DNA from: Cydia pomonella
Lineage: Eukaryota > Arthropoda > Insecta > Lepidoptera > Tortricidae
Assembly: GCF_033807575.1 (NCBI RefSeq)
Contig: NC_084711.1
Span: forward strand, 14,942,001-15,006,000
Direction: 5' to 3'
Length of the DNA stretch: 64,000 bases
The notes below the pieces were generated by a model. The model was not told the DNA's origin. It did no database searches and was given only the letters and a program-made list of their open reading frames with translations. Position numbers and translations under genes: made by a program. Shown one piece after another: positions 46,403 through 58,126 of this stretch; positions within the stretch are counted from its first letter, which is position 1, and every line of letters begins with the position of its first letter.

Positions 46403-46439
46403 TTTCCTTTAGACTAAACAGCTCTGTGCCTACCGGTAT

Positions 46440-46590
46440 AATAATAATAATAATAAAATGCTTTATTGCACACTACAAAAAAAAAAAAATGGTACAAAGT
46501 ATGTAAAGGTATAAATATGTAGGTAACAACAGGCGGACTTATCGCTAAACAGCGATCTCTTCCAGACAACCTTCAGATAGAGAAATGGCG
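46440..46590 (-). mobile_element. LINE-like 3' tail with stem-loop and (TAT)n end
   Basis: On the minus strand: AAGGTTGTCTGGAAGAG, the hairpin ATCGCT-GTTT-AGCGAT (46556-46541), AAGTCCGCC, then GTGTGCAATAAAG and a TTA tandem end. The layout is the same as the copies at 22391, 25533 and 34586 but with a different stem sequence. Confidence 0.65.
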
Positions 46591-46645
46591 AACATAATCA
46601 AGGTAACGGGTGGTGCAAAAATAAAATAAAATACATATACTACAA

Positions 46646-46652
<7 letters not shown>

Positions 46653-46690
<38 letters not shown>
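46653..46690. repeat. (AT)19 microsatellite
   Basis: An uninterrupted AT dinucleotide run of 38 bases, likely length-polymorphic. Confidence 0.95.
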
Positions 46691-46694
<4 letters not shown>

Positions 46695-47428
46695 TACAAG
46701 ATAATATTTAGATATCAAGCAGCATTACCAAATGGGGAGTTGGTCGTTAAAATATAATCAAAATTGCCTTATGAGCGGTCAGGGTAGCGAGGGAAAAAAT
46801 ATACAAAATCAGATAATATATTCCACGAAAACACGTTGCTAAAAAGTTTTAAGCCTTATGAATCAGCATCCGTCGGAGAACCGGATCGCCGATAAAATTT
46901 GCGAGTTCCTTTATTCTCGGGCTTCGGAGCATAATTATCATACTTAAAAATACAGTAGCAGTATTTGAAAAGATATATCGCTGTTTTCATCCCTATATGT
47001 ATCAACATAAGAATAAATTTCGTGTAAGTTGTTTGGAGTTGAGTGTTTATGTGTGAGCTTATTTCATTTACAATATCGTAGCTGGAGATCTCACTTTGAG
47101 ATCCGTTTCCGCTTCTATCACAGAAAACATAGTTTTAATATCACGTATTCGGAAAAGAGCTTTTTCTTCCCCGCTAGGAGAGACCAAAGTGATAGGTAGT
47201 GGTACTTTTTTTTATTCTAGGACACTATTTTTTACACTTTTTGCTTACTATCATATGTATATATATACCTAGGAGGAAATTATTGTTTCAAAATGATGTG
47301 AAAAGCAATATGTGCATGTTGCAAAATTATTTCCGCCTTGGACGTTAACACTTGAATCCCTACGCCGTAAACATGTTATTTTGCTCCCTTGTGACACAGT
47401 CTACTATTACAGCGGTCTAAACATTAGA
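46691..47428. other. unassigned AT-rich sequence
   Basis: Nothing recognised. Confidence 0.35.
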
Positions 47429-47613
47429 TACACTACTACCCCAGGCCAAAAGTATGGGAACAATGTTGTTTTCTATAATATCTTATGTTTCTATTTTTAT
47501 TATTGCACCAAAAACGTATTACATTACCCCAAAAGATTGTAATACAGTCTAAGTTCCCTAAGTATTTTTTATTGTCATAAAAGCTTGTTGCCATACTTTG
47601 GGCGTGGGGTGTA
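47429..47613. mobile_element. Tc1-like short TIR element
   Basis: TACCCCAGGCCAAAAGTATG plus GGAACAA near the left faces TTGTTGCCATACTTTGGGC and GTGGGGTGTA at the right. CAAAAGTATGGGAACA-type termini are common in Tc1-like elements, and TA lies at both edges. No transposase is present. Confidence 0.5.
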
Positions 47614-48091
47614 TTGGTTAAGCAATGGCATCCAATTTGTAGATAATCTTAATTCTGAGCTAGTATATTGCCTGTAGGTACTGTGTCTAACAAACAGATC
47701 AATCAAACTGTCTCTAATATCTCGTTGGTTACTTGCAAGGCGGGGCACGTGTAACTCTGAATCAAAGGCCTTCAATTCGAGCTCGGTTTGAATCTGTTTA
47801 CTTATTTTGCTGGAATATTTTCTAGGTCAAACTCGTGAATATCAGACCTGTACACTTACATCATTAAAAGTATTATCATTTAGGGTTAAGAATATCTTTA
47901 CAAACTTTTTATGTGAATTTTATTTATACAATTTATTTACTTACCATAATTCCAAATATATTACCAGTATGATATGATAGATATGATATTTTTTACAAAA
48001 GTTTGATTTAAGTATCGTAAGACTAATTTAATATTTTAGGATATAGGTAGGTATTAGTCAACCTATATATGATAAAAATCAGTCTAAAATT
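47614..48091. other. unassigned AT-rich sequence
   Basis: Nothing recognised. Confidence 0.35.
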
Positions 48092-48155
48092 ATTAACTAA
48101 CACAAACGGGACTTAATCGACTTAACGCGATTAAGTCCCGTTTATGTTAGTTAAT
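48092..48155. repeat. 28-bp inverted repeat
   Basis: ATTAACTAACACAAACGGGA plus CTTAATCG at 48092-48119 has its inverse at 48128-48155 with a single mismatch (G to A) around an 8-base loop. CAGTCTAAAAT occurs on both sides (48080 and 48184) as a direct repeat. Confidence 0.8.
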
Positions 48156-49000
48156 TATGTGTTAAAATCGTGAAACTTTAAATCAGTCTAAAATGCCAAA
48201 ATTCACTTCGTTTCGATTAATTGCAATTTACAACAGATTCAATTTACCAAATCGCGTGCTCAATCGGAATGAATCTGTTTGAAACAAGGCCAGCAGTTGT
48301 TGGAACTAGGCGGTGCGGTTGAAGAGCATAATACAATACATAGCACAGCAAGCACTGCGCTGCGACATTGGGGAGTAATGGGTGGATTTTCAGTCATTGC
48401 CTACTTTTGCTTGGCTAACTATTGTTTGCTGTTATCTTATCATATAAGCACATTGCCGGCATCTGTATATTTTTTTTGCGTATTGAAGAGTGGTATCAAA
48501 TAAGTAAACGTTAAACGTTAACTAACCGTTTGTCTAACCACATAAAATAGTGGCATGAATCAATAATATAGTAATAATAAGCAAGATACCTTGAAATAAC
48601 TTGCATAATGAAACTACTGTTACGTGTTAAATTTAAAATAAAATGAAAACAGAACAATTTTGCAATGCAGCAAAGGTAAATTATCATAATACAAAAACTC
48701 TTAGAGATAATATTAGCACGCTTCGTTACATCTACATGAATATACCACGTTTAAAATATATAAAAGTTATGAGCTTTTCCACTGAAATATTAAATTTAAA
48801 ATGTAAAAAGTTTACACATCTTTGAGAACAAATCAAATTTTATCAAATAGGTATTTTGATTTGTGTTTTTTAAGTAGTCTGCACTCTACAAAAAGCCATT
48901 TCCGTTAGTAGAAAAAACGGGAAATTTAAATACTAATATAAAATTTGCTATTAGTTACAACCGTTTTCGTATAGCAATTGCACTTATTACTACTGTCCGG
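48156..49000. other. unassigned AT-rich sequence
   Basis: Nothing recognised. Confidence 0.35.
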
Positions 49001-49975
49001 GTTACTTTAGCCCTAGGGGTAACATTGCCCAACCGTAAATAGTTATTTGTACAACAAGAGAGCAAAGTTTGATATTTCTTCGAGTGATTGTTTTGAGTCC
49101 CGTGCAAGCGAAAGATTCTATAATAGATTCACGAGCGTAGCGAGTGAATATAATTTAGAATCTTGAGCGTAGTAAGGGACTCAAAAGCGCACGAGATGTA
49201 AATAACTTTGATCTCGTGTAGTACACAAAAATTTTCACGTCAGTCAGCCATCAAAAAATACAACCTGAAAAAATGTAATCCAGACGCACGGATCACTATT
49301 TCACTCATTTTTTCTGAAGTTATTCTAACAATTAACTTTAATTACCGCAATAAAACTAAATGAAAGAAATTTCAATGAAATAATACGAAAATAATGAATT
49401 AACGTACATCAATTGACAGTTAAACCGACAACTTTTTTTAGTAAAAAAAAACTTTGTAAGATACGGTCCGAATTGCAGATACTACTATTTGTCAACTATA
49501 GTAGAGATCGTTAAAAGTAGTTAAGTAGAATTATTTACTGCGTAACAATTGCGTAAATTTGTATAAGTTTATTGTTTTTCTTGTATGATAAAATACGCAA
49601 AATATGGTGTTTTTATTAAATTTTAAACTTTTATTACATTAATTAATTATTACGAATGAAGACTCGTAGGGTGTTTTGGAACGATGCAGTCTAACTTATT
49701 TCGGGGGTCTATTATAAACCGTCAATATGCCGTTGAATTACGTATGCACTTTTGTGTCTCTTTCTTTTTGCTAATGACGTGAAAGGGACAAAGACAATAG
49801 AATCCAAATATTTCGAACCTGTATTAGGCCCCGCACGTTGAAATGACATTCGAATCTAAAGATCACTTGAATGTTATTTTGTCTCACTCGGTGAGCAAAA
49901 TGCGATTTTGCTCACTGTTTTTAAGCAGCAAATTACCCTTGTTCGAGCTGCTGACGTGAAAATAATATTTTACGA
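49001..49975. mobile_element. about 1-kb lepidopteran repeat with internal long hairpin
   Basis: TTTTCACGTCAG (49232-49243) and its exact inverse CTGACGTGAAAA (49951-49962) bracket most of it. A nested hairpin at 49091-49186 uses TTTTGAGTCCC/GGGACTCAAAA and AAGATTCTA/TAGAATCTT with GAGCGTAGCGAG repeats in the loop. Blocks such as CACTGTTTTTAAGCAGCAAA recur widely in moth genomes as I recall. Class and exact ends are unknown. No protein is present. Confidence 0.5.
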
Positions 49976-50379
49976 AGGTATTTTATTGAATCCTCTTTGA
50001 AATAGGTTTTTCCTTTATACAAAAGTAATTCTACAAATAATGAAACTTGGCATTGTTGTTCCAGCACTAAGCCGTAAGTCTAGAATGCCGCAGCAAGTAC
50101 TAGAATTAGGCAGCCCTGCTATTTACTTCTGCGCTAACTCAATGAGCATACCGTGCCAAGTTGGCACACATACTGTTCCTAGCTGTGACCTACAGCTATT
50201 TATGTGTCGATATGCACTGATGTCGGATAGTTTACATTTTTGAAGGTCTTTGACCTGGAGTGTGAGCATTTATCATCAATGTCAAGTGTCGGTTTGAGCA
50301 AAAATTAAAAGCTATGACATCGGTTTTGTATACATTATTCTGTTCTCATAAATTCCTCTATATTTTTCTTACTACATAT
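49976..50379. other. unassigned sequence
   Basis: A 67-codon frame at 50040 is unrecognised. Confidence 0.3.
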
Positions 50380-50560
50380 ACAGTCCGGAGCGTATTTACC
50401 CTAAGGCCAAGGGGGCCATGGCCCAGTGCGGCAGGCTGCGGAGGGCAGCGCATGCTGTCCCTTGCTTACAGTTTTGGGTACTTGGCCAATTCCTCAAGTA
50501 CTTCTTTGGACGGCCAGGTCCACTGACCCCAGGCGCCAAATGTTAAAATACGCCTCTGTA
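50380..50560. mobile_element. TIR element with GGCGTATTT ends
   Basis: CAGTCCGGAGCGTATTTACC at the left and the inverse of CAGAGGCGTATTTTAACA at the right (AATACGCCTCTG) form imperfect TIRs. The inside is GC-rich (GGCCAAGGGGGCCATGGCC). CAG...CTG termini suggest a hAT-like or CMC-like non-autonomous element. The target duplication is not clear. Confidence 0.5.
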
Positions 50561-50621
50561 TACAGTCAGCAAAGCTATTAAACACAAAACTAATTTTTAA
50601 ACATAAAATTGGTTGACTGTA
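50561..50621. mobile_element. short TACAGTCAG MITE adjoining the previous element
   Basis: TACAGTCAGCAAAG at the left and GGTTGACTGTA at the right are inverse ends. The same start is seen at 39619. At 61 bp it is heavily deleted. Confidence 0.45.
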
Positions 50622-51940
50622 CTAGTTTAGGGCGAATTGTAGTTTAGTAGGTAAGTTACTTGCATATTTGTGAAAAACTCCCGTAATATCATTATTTTAT
50701 ACTACCCGTACAAAACAGTCGTACGCAAGTTTTTTTTAAATAGTATTACCTATACGTATGTGATCTTGTTCTATGATGAGGAAATGTCGTTATTAATAAA
50801 TAATAGGTATTTTTCAATAACCACTTCATTTACGTAACAGTTATTTTTATCCAGAAAACCGATACTTGAGCATGAAAGCCGCATTGACACAATTCAACGA
50901 GCATATTATGGACTGCTGTCAATGAAATTACGTGAACAACATAATGATTTGACTACGACGTCGCTAGATCACCTCTCACAGATTCTGTATAGATTCTATT
51001 TAAACGGCGCGTATTCGCATGCGGTTTTAGTTACATTGCGGACTATTGAGGTTAAATCCAATACAGCTGCCAATCAAATATAGGTTTAGGTTTAAGTAAT
51101 GGAATTCGCTTGCGAGTTCTCGCACTGTTTGAATGATTCCTATATAAGGCATGATGTAGGTATAGGTACAGGAAGCTGCAGAGTAAGGGTGGAATCACAT
51201 ATATCAGAATCAAGCCACATTTTGTCTGTGAGAAATCGTTTATCGGTACATTAGTGTGAACATGCGTACGCATCGGAACGCTGAAAATATGTGTACGCAT
51301 CTTCATACTAACGAGCAATTTCTTATCAGTTTCTCATAGCCAAAATGCTGTTAGATGTCCAGATTTATATGCAGGTCACTTAACTCTGTAGCTTACTGTA
51401 CAAAAACTCTCACTCACATTTATATCTGAGACGCACCGTACGTTCTAAGATGTACGAGGCACTTAATCACGATTGTAAATGAGATGTCGGAACATTAATA
51501 ACGACTTCTTACCGGCCGTTACACGTTCAAATTTAAATAAAAATGCCCATAAGCTCCATCTAGTGGGTACTTAAGTGATCTGTGCGACGCCCACACACCT
51601 TGATACTGAAGCTTATATTAAATCTGCCACGATGTTATATCATTCACAAAGTACACACATATTATATTCTTATCACATATAAGATCTTATTGAAAAGCGT
51701 AGTTCGATAAATGAAGCGTGGGTTGAAATAAATATAAAATATTTGTATTATTCTTGTGACTTAACTAGCACAAAATAGTAACTACCTATTTCATATAGAA
51801 CGGTCACGCTCCACCCCGCACTGTATTTGCCTCACCCCGTGGCAGCGGATTGTCTACAGATTGAGAGATTCTCAGTGTTTCATTACTTTTAGAAATTACA
51901 CCAACGGTGCTTCCATACAATCGAAGTTAGCATCTCATTT
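50622..51940. other. unassigned AT-rich sequence
   Basis: Nothing recognised. Confidence 0.35.
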
Positions 51941-52951
51941 TAAAATAAAAAGCGGCCAAGTGCGAGTCGGACTCGCGCATGAAGGGTTCCGTACCATTTA
52001 TGCCGTATTAAAAAAAATCTACTTACTAGATCTCGTTCAACATTTTACCACTTAGGACACACATTTTACCACTTTGGAAGTGTCTCTCGCGCAAACAATT
52101 CAGTTTAGAAAAAAAAATGATATTATAAACCTCAATATCATTTTTGAAGACCTATCCGTAGATACCCCACACGTATGGGTTTGATGAAAAAAAAAATTAT
52201 TTTTTATTTTATGACTTATTAAAAAAACTACTTACTAGATCTCGTTCAAACCAATTTTCGGTGGAAGCTTGGGGGGGGGGGGGGACACATTTTTTCACTT
52301 TGGAAGTGTCTCTCGCGCAAACTATTCAGTTTAGAAAAAAATTATATTAGAAACCTAAATATCATTTTTGAAGACCTATCCCTAGATACCCCACACGTAT
52401 GGGTTTGATTAAAAAAAAATTGTTTTTTAATTTTTATGACGTATTAAAAAAAAAAACTACTTACTAGATCTCGTTCGAGCCAATTTTCGGTGGAAGTTTG
52501 CACGGCAATGTATATCATATATTTTTTTTAGATTTTTCATTCTGTTATTTTAGAAGTTACGGGGGGGGGGGGGGGGGGGGGACACTTTTTACCACTTTGG
52601 AAGTGTCTCTCGCGCAAACTATTCAGTTTAGAAAAAAATTATATTAGAAACCTCAATATCATTTTTAAAGACCTATCCATAGATACCCCACACGTATGGG
52701 TTTGATGAAAAAAGATTTTTTGAGTTTCAGTTCTAAGTATGGGGAACCCCCAAAATTTATTGTTTTTTTTTTCTATTTTTGTGTAAACATCATAATGCGG
52801 TTCATAGGATACATCTACTTACCAAGTTTGAACAGTATAGCTTTTATAGTTACGGAAAAAAGTGGCTGTGACAGAATCGGACAGACAGACGGACATGACG
52901 AATCTATAAGGGTTCCGTTTTTTGCCATTTGGCTACGGAACCCTAAAAAAG
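51941..52951 (+). mobile_element. large lepidopteran repeat (AGCGGCCAAGTGCGAGTCGG ... GGTTCCGTT)
   Basis: It starts AAAAAGCGGCCAAGTGCGAG and ends TTTTGCCATTTGGCTACGGA. AGGGTTCCGTA (51983) and TACGGAACCCT (52934) are inverse. GTGGCTGTGACAGAATCGGA and ACAGACGGACATGACG precede the end. It is among the most widespread repeats of moths and butterflies as I recall. No protein is encoded; the 94-codon frame at 52696 runs through repeat sequence. Three internal units are listed next. Confidence 0.7.
52022..52710 (+). repeat. internal triplication with poly-G tracts
   Basis: GAAGTGTCTCTCGCGC occurs at 52077, 52303 and 52600, each followed by ATTCAGTTTAGAAAAAAA, a GACCTATCC block and ACCCCACACGTATGGGTTTG. 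Unit spacing is 226 and 297 bases. Pure G runs of 14 (52271-52284) and 21 (52561-52581) precede units 2 and 3, while unit 1 lacks a G run. Confidence 0.85.
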
Positions 52952-53859
52952 AAGTCTGCCTTGCATCGCAAATGCAGTAATCAGTGTAATCACATTGGAA
53001 AACTCATGCAATTGGGTACTTGACACATGTTGAATATTATATCCAAATTTAGCTAAATGGATAGAAAATGGGCCATTCATTATAAAAAAAAGTGGAATTT
53101 AAAGACATATTGGGATTATAAAAAAACAAGGCTTCAAAGGCTTATTTTTTTTTAACTTTCACATATAATACAGAAAATTATACCATTCGATTCCTTAAAT
53201 AAATTGTATAACAACTATACATAAACGCAATATTTCACGGTCTAAATAACAATTTTCTCGATCTTCCATACATTTTGTATGTAATGTAAATGTAAAATGT
53301 AAAGTAATGTGACGTCACACTACATTATAATTTTCTTAGAGGCGTTTCAATCGTCGAGTGCGAGCGCCAGATTTTAACTCTCATTTCTGACCTTTGTGTT
53401 GCTTAAATGCCATGAGTCCTATATAATAGACATTTGATCCTCAGGAAAATCAAGATCGATTGACATTATTTGCAAAAAACTGTCAAGTAGCCAATTGTGT
53501 ATCTTGTACCGAGGCCTTTATTTAAAAAAAAAACATGCAAGTAGATACTGCATTTGCAATAAGCACTTTATTATTTAAAAAAAAAATAAGTCGGGCAGAA
53601 GTTTTGTATGTGTAACGTCTACTCGCTCTAATTTCCTTGTATTACGATATTTGGCAACGATAACGTATAATATACTTTACTTGAATGTTTATGTCAAATT
53701 TCGTGTTTTTCAGAATGTTGTTTTAAATTGACAGTAACTTGGTTGGTGTGACGGCGGCTAGGTTCGTGTGATAGGCTTACCCGTCTCTTATGCTTACGCT
53801 CCGTGGGTCGAAGGCCAAAGTGCCCCAACATAATATATGTACCCATATCGCCATCCCAG
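52952..53859. other. unassigned AT-rich sequence
   Basis: Nothing recognised. Confidence 0.3.
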
Positions 53860-54181
53860 CTGTATAGAAATAAGTTTTTGGCAAAAAATTCATTTTTGGT
53901 ACAAGTTTTTATCGCTGACTAAGACAGACAATTCTAAGAACCCCAAACACAATTAGGTTGCGTTGTTTTATCACAGAGTTCCTGTTGCTACCTCCTGTCA
54001 TCCATCATCAGATCATCTCGATGGTACCATAATATTGCATTGTCACCCGACTTACATATGTATGCAAATTTTTAGCTTCATTGGAAACCGAGAAGTGGGT
54101 CAAATATAACTTGCAAGATTTGATTACCGACCGATAGACAGACAACGGGACAGGTGAAACTAAATAAAAGCTTGTAAAATG
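53860..54181 (+). mobile_element. lepidopteran repeat ending AAAGCTTGTAAAA
   Basis: GGTACCATAATATTGCATTG, ACTTACATATGTATGCAAAT, GAAGTGGGTCAAATATAACT and ACAGACAACGGGACAGGTG occur in the order I recall for a common moth repeat of unclear class. No coding is present. Confidence 0.55.
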
Positions 54182-54461
54182 GATACTTCGTGACTGTACC
54201 TACATTGCATGTCCACCAGTGGCTATAGCGTGTGAGTAGGTATAGTCCATAGCACAGTTTTTCTCGGGATTTGTAATAAATGGCAGATAGTTGAATACGT
54301 AATTCAATGAATATAATAATTAAATAGGTAATATAATAGGCAGATACAGAATGAAATAGGTAATTGAATAGGAATGGGTTATTAAGCTCTAGAGACTACT
54401 TAAATCAATTGAAGTAAATGATGATTGTTTGATATTAATGTAAAAAAATTGCATTAAGTAG

Positions 54462-54665
54462 ATAAAATAAGATAAGAGATAAGATAGTTTATTATTCAAG
54501 TAGGCATACAATGCGCTTATGAACGTCAAATAAAGCTACACCGGCTCTAACCCTACACCTCTGACCCGAGAAGATTAAAATCCCCCCTCATTGGAGAAGG
54601 ATATCCCAATATGGACCGGCAAGAAACTCGGCGGGACACATCTTTTCAAAACATTACATCTTATA
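54462..54665 (-). mobile_element. CR1-like (Zenon-type) LINE 3' end
   Basis: On the minus strand CCGAGTTTCTTGCCGG, GGGTTAGAGCCGGTG, CGCATTGTATGCCTACTTGA and ATAATAAAC end in a degenerate TTATC tandem tail (54462-54488). The tail relates it to the fragment at 24711. No reverse-transcriptase codons remain. Confidence 0.6.
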
Positions 54666-54717
54666 ATTAACATGCAATAAATAAGAAAAAAAATACAACT
54701 TAGATTAATAATAATAA

Positions 54718-54860
54718 TTCAGCCTATATACGTCACACTGCTGGGCACAGGCCTCCTCTCATGCGTGAGAGGGCTCGGGCTATAGTCCCCACGCTAGCCC
54801 AATGCGGATTGGAGACTTCACATACACCTTTGAATTTCTTCGCAGATTTCGCATTTATAG
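54718..54860. mobile_element. lepidopteran LINE-associated repeat (CTGCTGGGCACAGGCC)
   Basis: TATATACGTCACACTGCTGG, GCACAGGCCTCCTCTCATGC, GCTAGCCCAATGCGGATTGG and ACACCTTTGAATTTCTTCGC match a repeat I recall as very common in Lepidoptera. It stands about 55 bases from the previous LINE tail. Family uncertain. Confidence 0.6.
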
Positions 54861-57800
54861 AAATTTGATAAAAAAATATACGAGTATATAATGTCATATC
54901 AAATCATACAAATACGTAGCTCTTTCAGAAAACTATAGCTATACCTACAAAAAATATTTGATGTGCTTTCTTACCAGATTGATTGATTTCACAGTATTTT
55001 TCTTTAAGAGGGAAGTAGCTTTGCTATCCTATCCGAACGTACATTTATGATGAAATTTCCATTTTGGGAGAAAACGGTTTCCATTAACTTAATCTTACTA
55101 TTACCTACATATAATGGACAAGTTATAATTAGATGTCTTCAAGAAAATCTACAATATTTTGGTATTTTAATATAATTCTCTAGAACCATCGACCAACAAT
55201 GCGGAGATTATTCTTTATAGCAATTATTCAAACCTGTCACACGGTTTAATACCCGCGATAAATTGCTCGACTAATTAATAGGTTCAAAAGTCGAAACATA
55301 AATTAAGATAAAGGTGGTTGAATAATACAGAATACGGTATTTTGCGGAACGTTTAGTAAGTTAATACTACGCCGTATTGTCCGTGAGTTGTTTATGTTGC
55401 TATGTGTTTGAAATTGTCTTTTATTTATGGCTTTATTGGTTACGCGCAATTCGAACCACACACATACTTGGAAGAAAATACCGTCTGTTTTATTTAAAGT
55501 ACTATTTGTATATCATACAATCGTGATTAAATAGAGAGCTTTTCAGTCGAGTACCGAGTTTAGGCCACGAAGCTTGCTGAGTTGCCTAAGTAAGGTACGA
55601 GATTGAAAAGTTTGATTATATCACTATTGTATACAATACTTTTTCTACGAGTCATCTAAATTAATAGTTTTTTTACTGTAAAACCTAAATAATCACTGAA
55701 AATTGGTAAGTATCTCGCTAGACAAAAATGTAGTACAAAAGACATAAACGCGCGACTCCGCGCGCTTTTAGTATTTCCTATGGGAGCGCGGCGGCACGTG
55801 ATTGGTGATTTTTATAGTTGACCACAGGGTATCGAAATGAATCTTATATTTGAGTTGGGAGCCCATACCTACATGAAAAGTACGCAATTATAGTTTGGTA
55901 TAATTGACTTGTACCGTATAGCTATTTTTCTACAAGATTTCACTCTATAATTTGACTTCCAATATATTCTTTTTACATTTTTTTTCTACATTAAAACGTA
56001 AATATTAAGTAGCAGTCCGAGCTAATCATCATTGTCCCAGTACATGACATCTTCAAACTTAAGTAATTGACAATGAAGATGACATCAGGGTGTCACGTAT
56101 TGGGCGTTTACTTTATAACTAGAGCAATTTCCTCGAATAATTATGAATATCAAGCCACTTTAACAGATTCCTCTAAGGACCCTTTTTTAATAGGTTTCGA
56201 CTGTTTCGAGAGAGTTCTCGACATTTCTAATGGAGCATGCAACAACAAACAGGAATCGTTAGAATCCACTTCGAGATCTGAAAGTAATGATGTATCGACG
56301 TATGAGAAGTTGAGAACCATTATCGATATCTTGTTACGTTGCAGGTTGCAGGGAATAGTAATTTAAATTCTAAAAGAACAGACTAGAATGACAAAAATGC
56401 GTCACATTTTACTCATGTAGTCATGTATGTATAATTAAATTAAATGAGTGGCGAAATAAATCGAGTTTTTTGAAGTGTGAGCCCAAGCAGTTATAGACAC
56501 ATTAAAATACTTCATTAAAATGTGGAGAGCGATTATTACGGTGTCAATATAATTCATGCATAGTTATTTGTATTTATGTATATGAATAATTTGCTTCTAC
56601 TTAATGCCACCTAACTGCTGCCGTGTGGGGCTTTGTCTATTTTCTCAAAGATATACAATATTCAGATATTTGAAAAGCAAGATCGCCATGGTTGTTGCTT
56701 AACAAGGTGTAGTAGCATATTTCGTCCCGTCATCACTTTCCATCAGGTAAGTTGTTACAACCGTTGTTAATAATAAAAAATATAAGACATCCTTGTCGAC
56801 ACTGACTCTTCAGTTATCGGTATACATCTTCTAACTGTAATTATACCTCCAATAAAATACTCGTCCGCGTCACTCAAACGTCAAGTTCACTGAACAGACT
56901 CGCGTAAATATTGCAGAAATATCGGCGGAGCATAAAATGGCCAGCTTATTACATCTGCTTCGTAGGAGCCCAAAGCTATGACGCTGTAAAATAACACCAC
57001 TGAAATATTTTATCGACTGAGCATAAACTTCGTGAAAGTTATAGCTATTGGAAATTGGTCTTATTCCGTGCAGGAAAGATTTTACGATGAAACAGATTGC
57101 TAAATTGCTCATTTAAAATATTGTCTTCGGTAGCTTTATTGTTCTCGTTGCTGTTATTGCTTGTAAGAAAATTCAATTGTTGCCGGAGAAATTGAAAGAA
57201 TAATAATATTTCTCGATTCAGATTTTCAATTTGCCGAATATCGTGTATTAAATTATTTACTGTATATACTAACCGAATCTATTCGGACACCAGCAATTAC
57301 TCACGTAATCAATATTTTTCGCACCATTCAGGCACGGCCTGCATACTAAATTACTCGTTCTTAAAATGAAATTAGAATTCTTTACATACCTATCATGATT
57401 GCGTTAAAATGGCTTGTAAGCTGCATCGTTCGTTTTTCTCATTTTCTCCCGGAGCGCGCTGGCGGCTAACGCGCGATGCAAAATTCCCAACAAGAATTAA
57501 AAAGTTCCTCAGAGTTTATCGTATCGTAGTCGTAATCTGGTAATTTATCGTACAATTAATCGATATTTGAACGGATCGCTATTTGTATTCGTCGTTAAAC
57601 TTTCGCTTACCGCATTTTAAATTGAACAGATAATTAATTCGAATGCTTGATGTTGATACGAATATGGCGGCTGGCCGAGGAGAGGGGGAGTGGCATACAT
57701 TAAGTTAAAAAATTTCTTCTTAAGGGTTCAGCTGGTAAGATGCATTTCTAATGAGCGTAAGACAGTTTGTCAAAATATAAATATACGATAGTGGCATTGT

Positions 57801-58126
57801 AGTAGGAAGCGAGTGAAGATTAGAAAACGCTGGACATAAAGTTATGATGAAATATATGCGGTGAAAACTCATACAGACCCATACACTGTATTATGATTGT
57901 ATTTTTATTATATAGAATTATAAATACAGATAATTAAAATAAAAGAACTGTTTGAATATGTGCCTCCGGTAAAAACAAATACTAGATCATGCATGGCCAG
58001 ATTTTATCGTGTACAGTCTTTATTTTCAAAATGGTTACCTACCACCATTGATGGTAAAGTGGATAAGAACCATAAACTAACCTGCCAAAAGACCTACTTG
58101 TAATGCCATCTGCAGTATATATATAT
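54861..58126. other. largely unassigned AT-rich sequence
   Basis: No repeat is recognised. CpG-raised short blocks lie near 55740-55800 and 57430-57700. The only frame that looks protein-like is listed next. Confidence 0.35.
56067..56366 (+). CDS. unrecognised 99-codon open frame (weak candidate)
   Basis: The frame opens with ATG and runs through a mixed, Ser/Asn-containing peptide with a C-terminal KLRTIIDILLRC stretch that could form a helix. I do not recognise a family. Length alone is not significant in 64 kb, no splice or promoter context is evident, and it may be chance. Confidence 0.12.
   Translation: MTMKMTSGCHVLGVYFITRAISSNNYEYQATLTDSSKDPFLIGFDCFERVLDISNGACNNKQESLESTSRSESNDVSTYEKLRTIIDILLRCRLQGIVI

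Noticed and set aside
52696..52980. 94-codon frame as a host gene
   Set aside because: It lies inside the end of a multi-copy lepidopteran repeat and includes its GGTTCCGTTTTTTGCC terminus.
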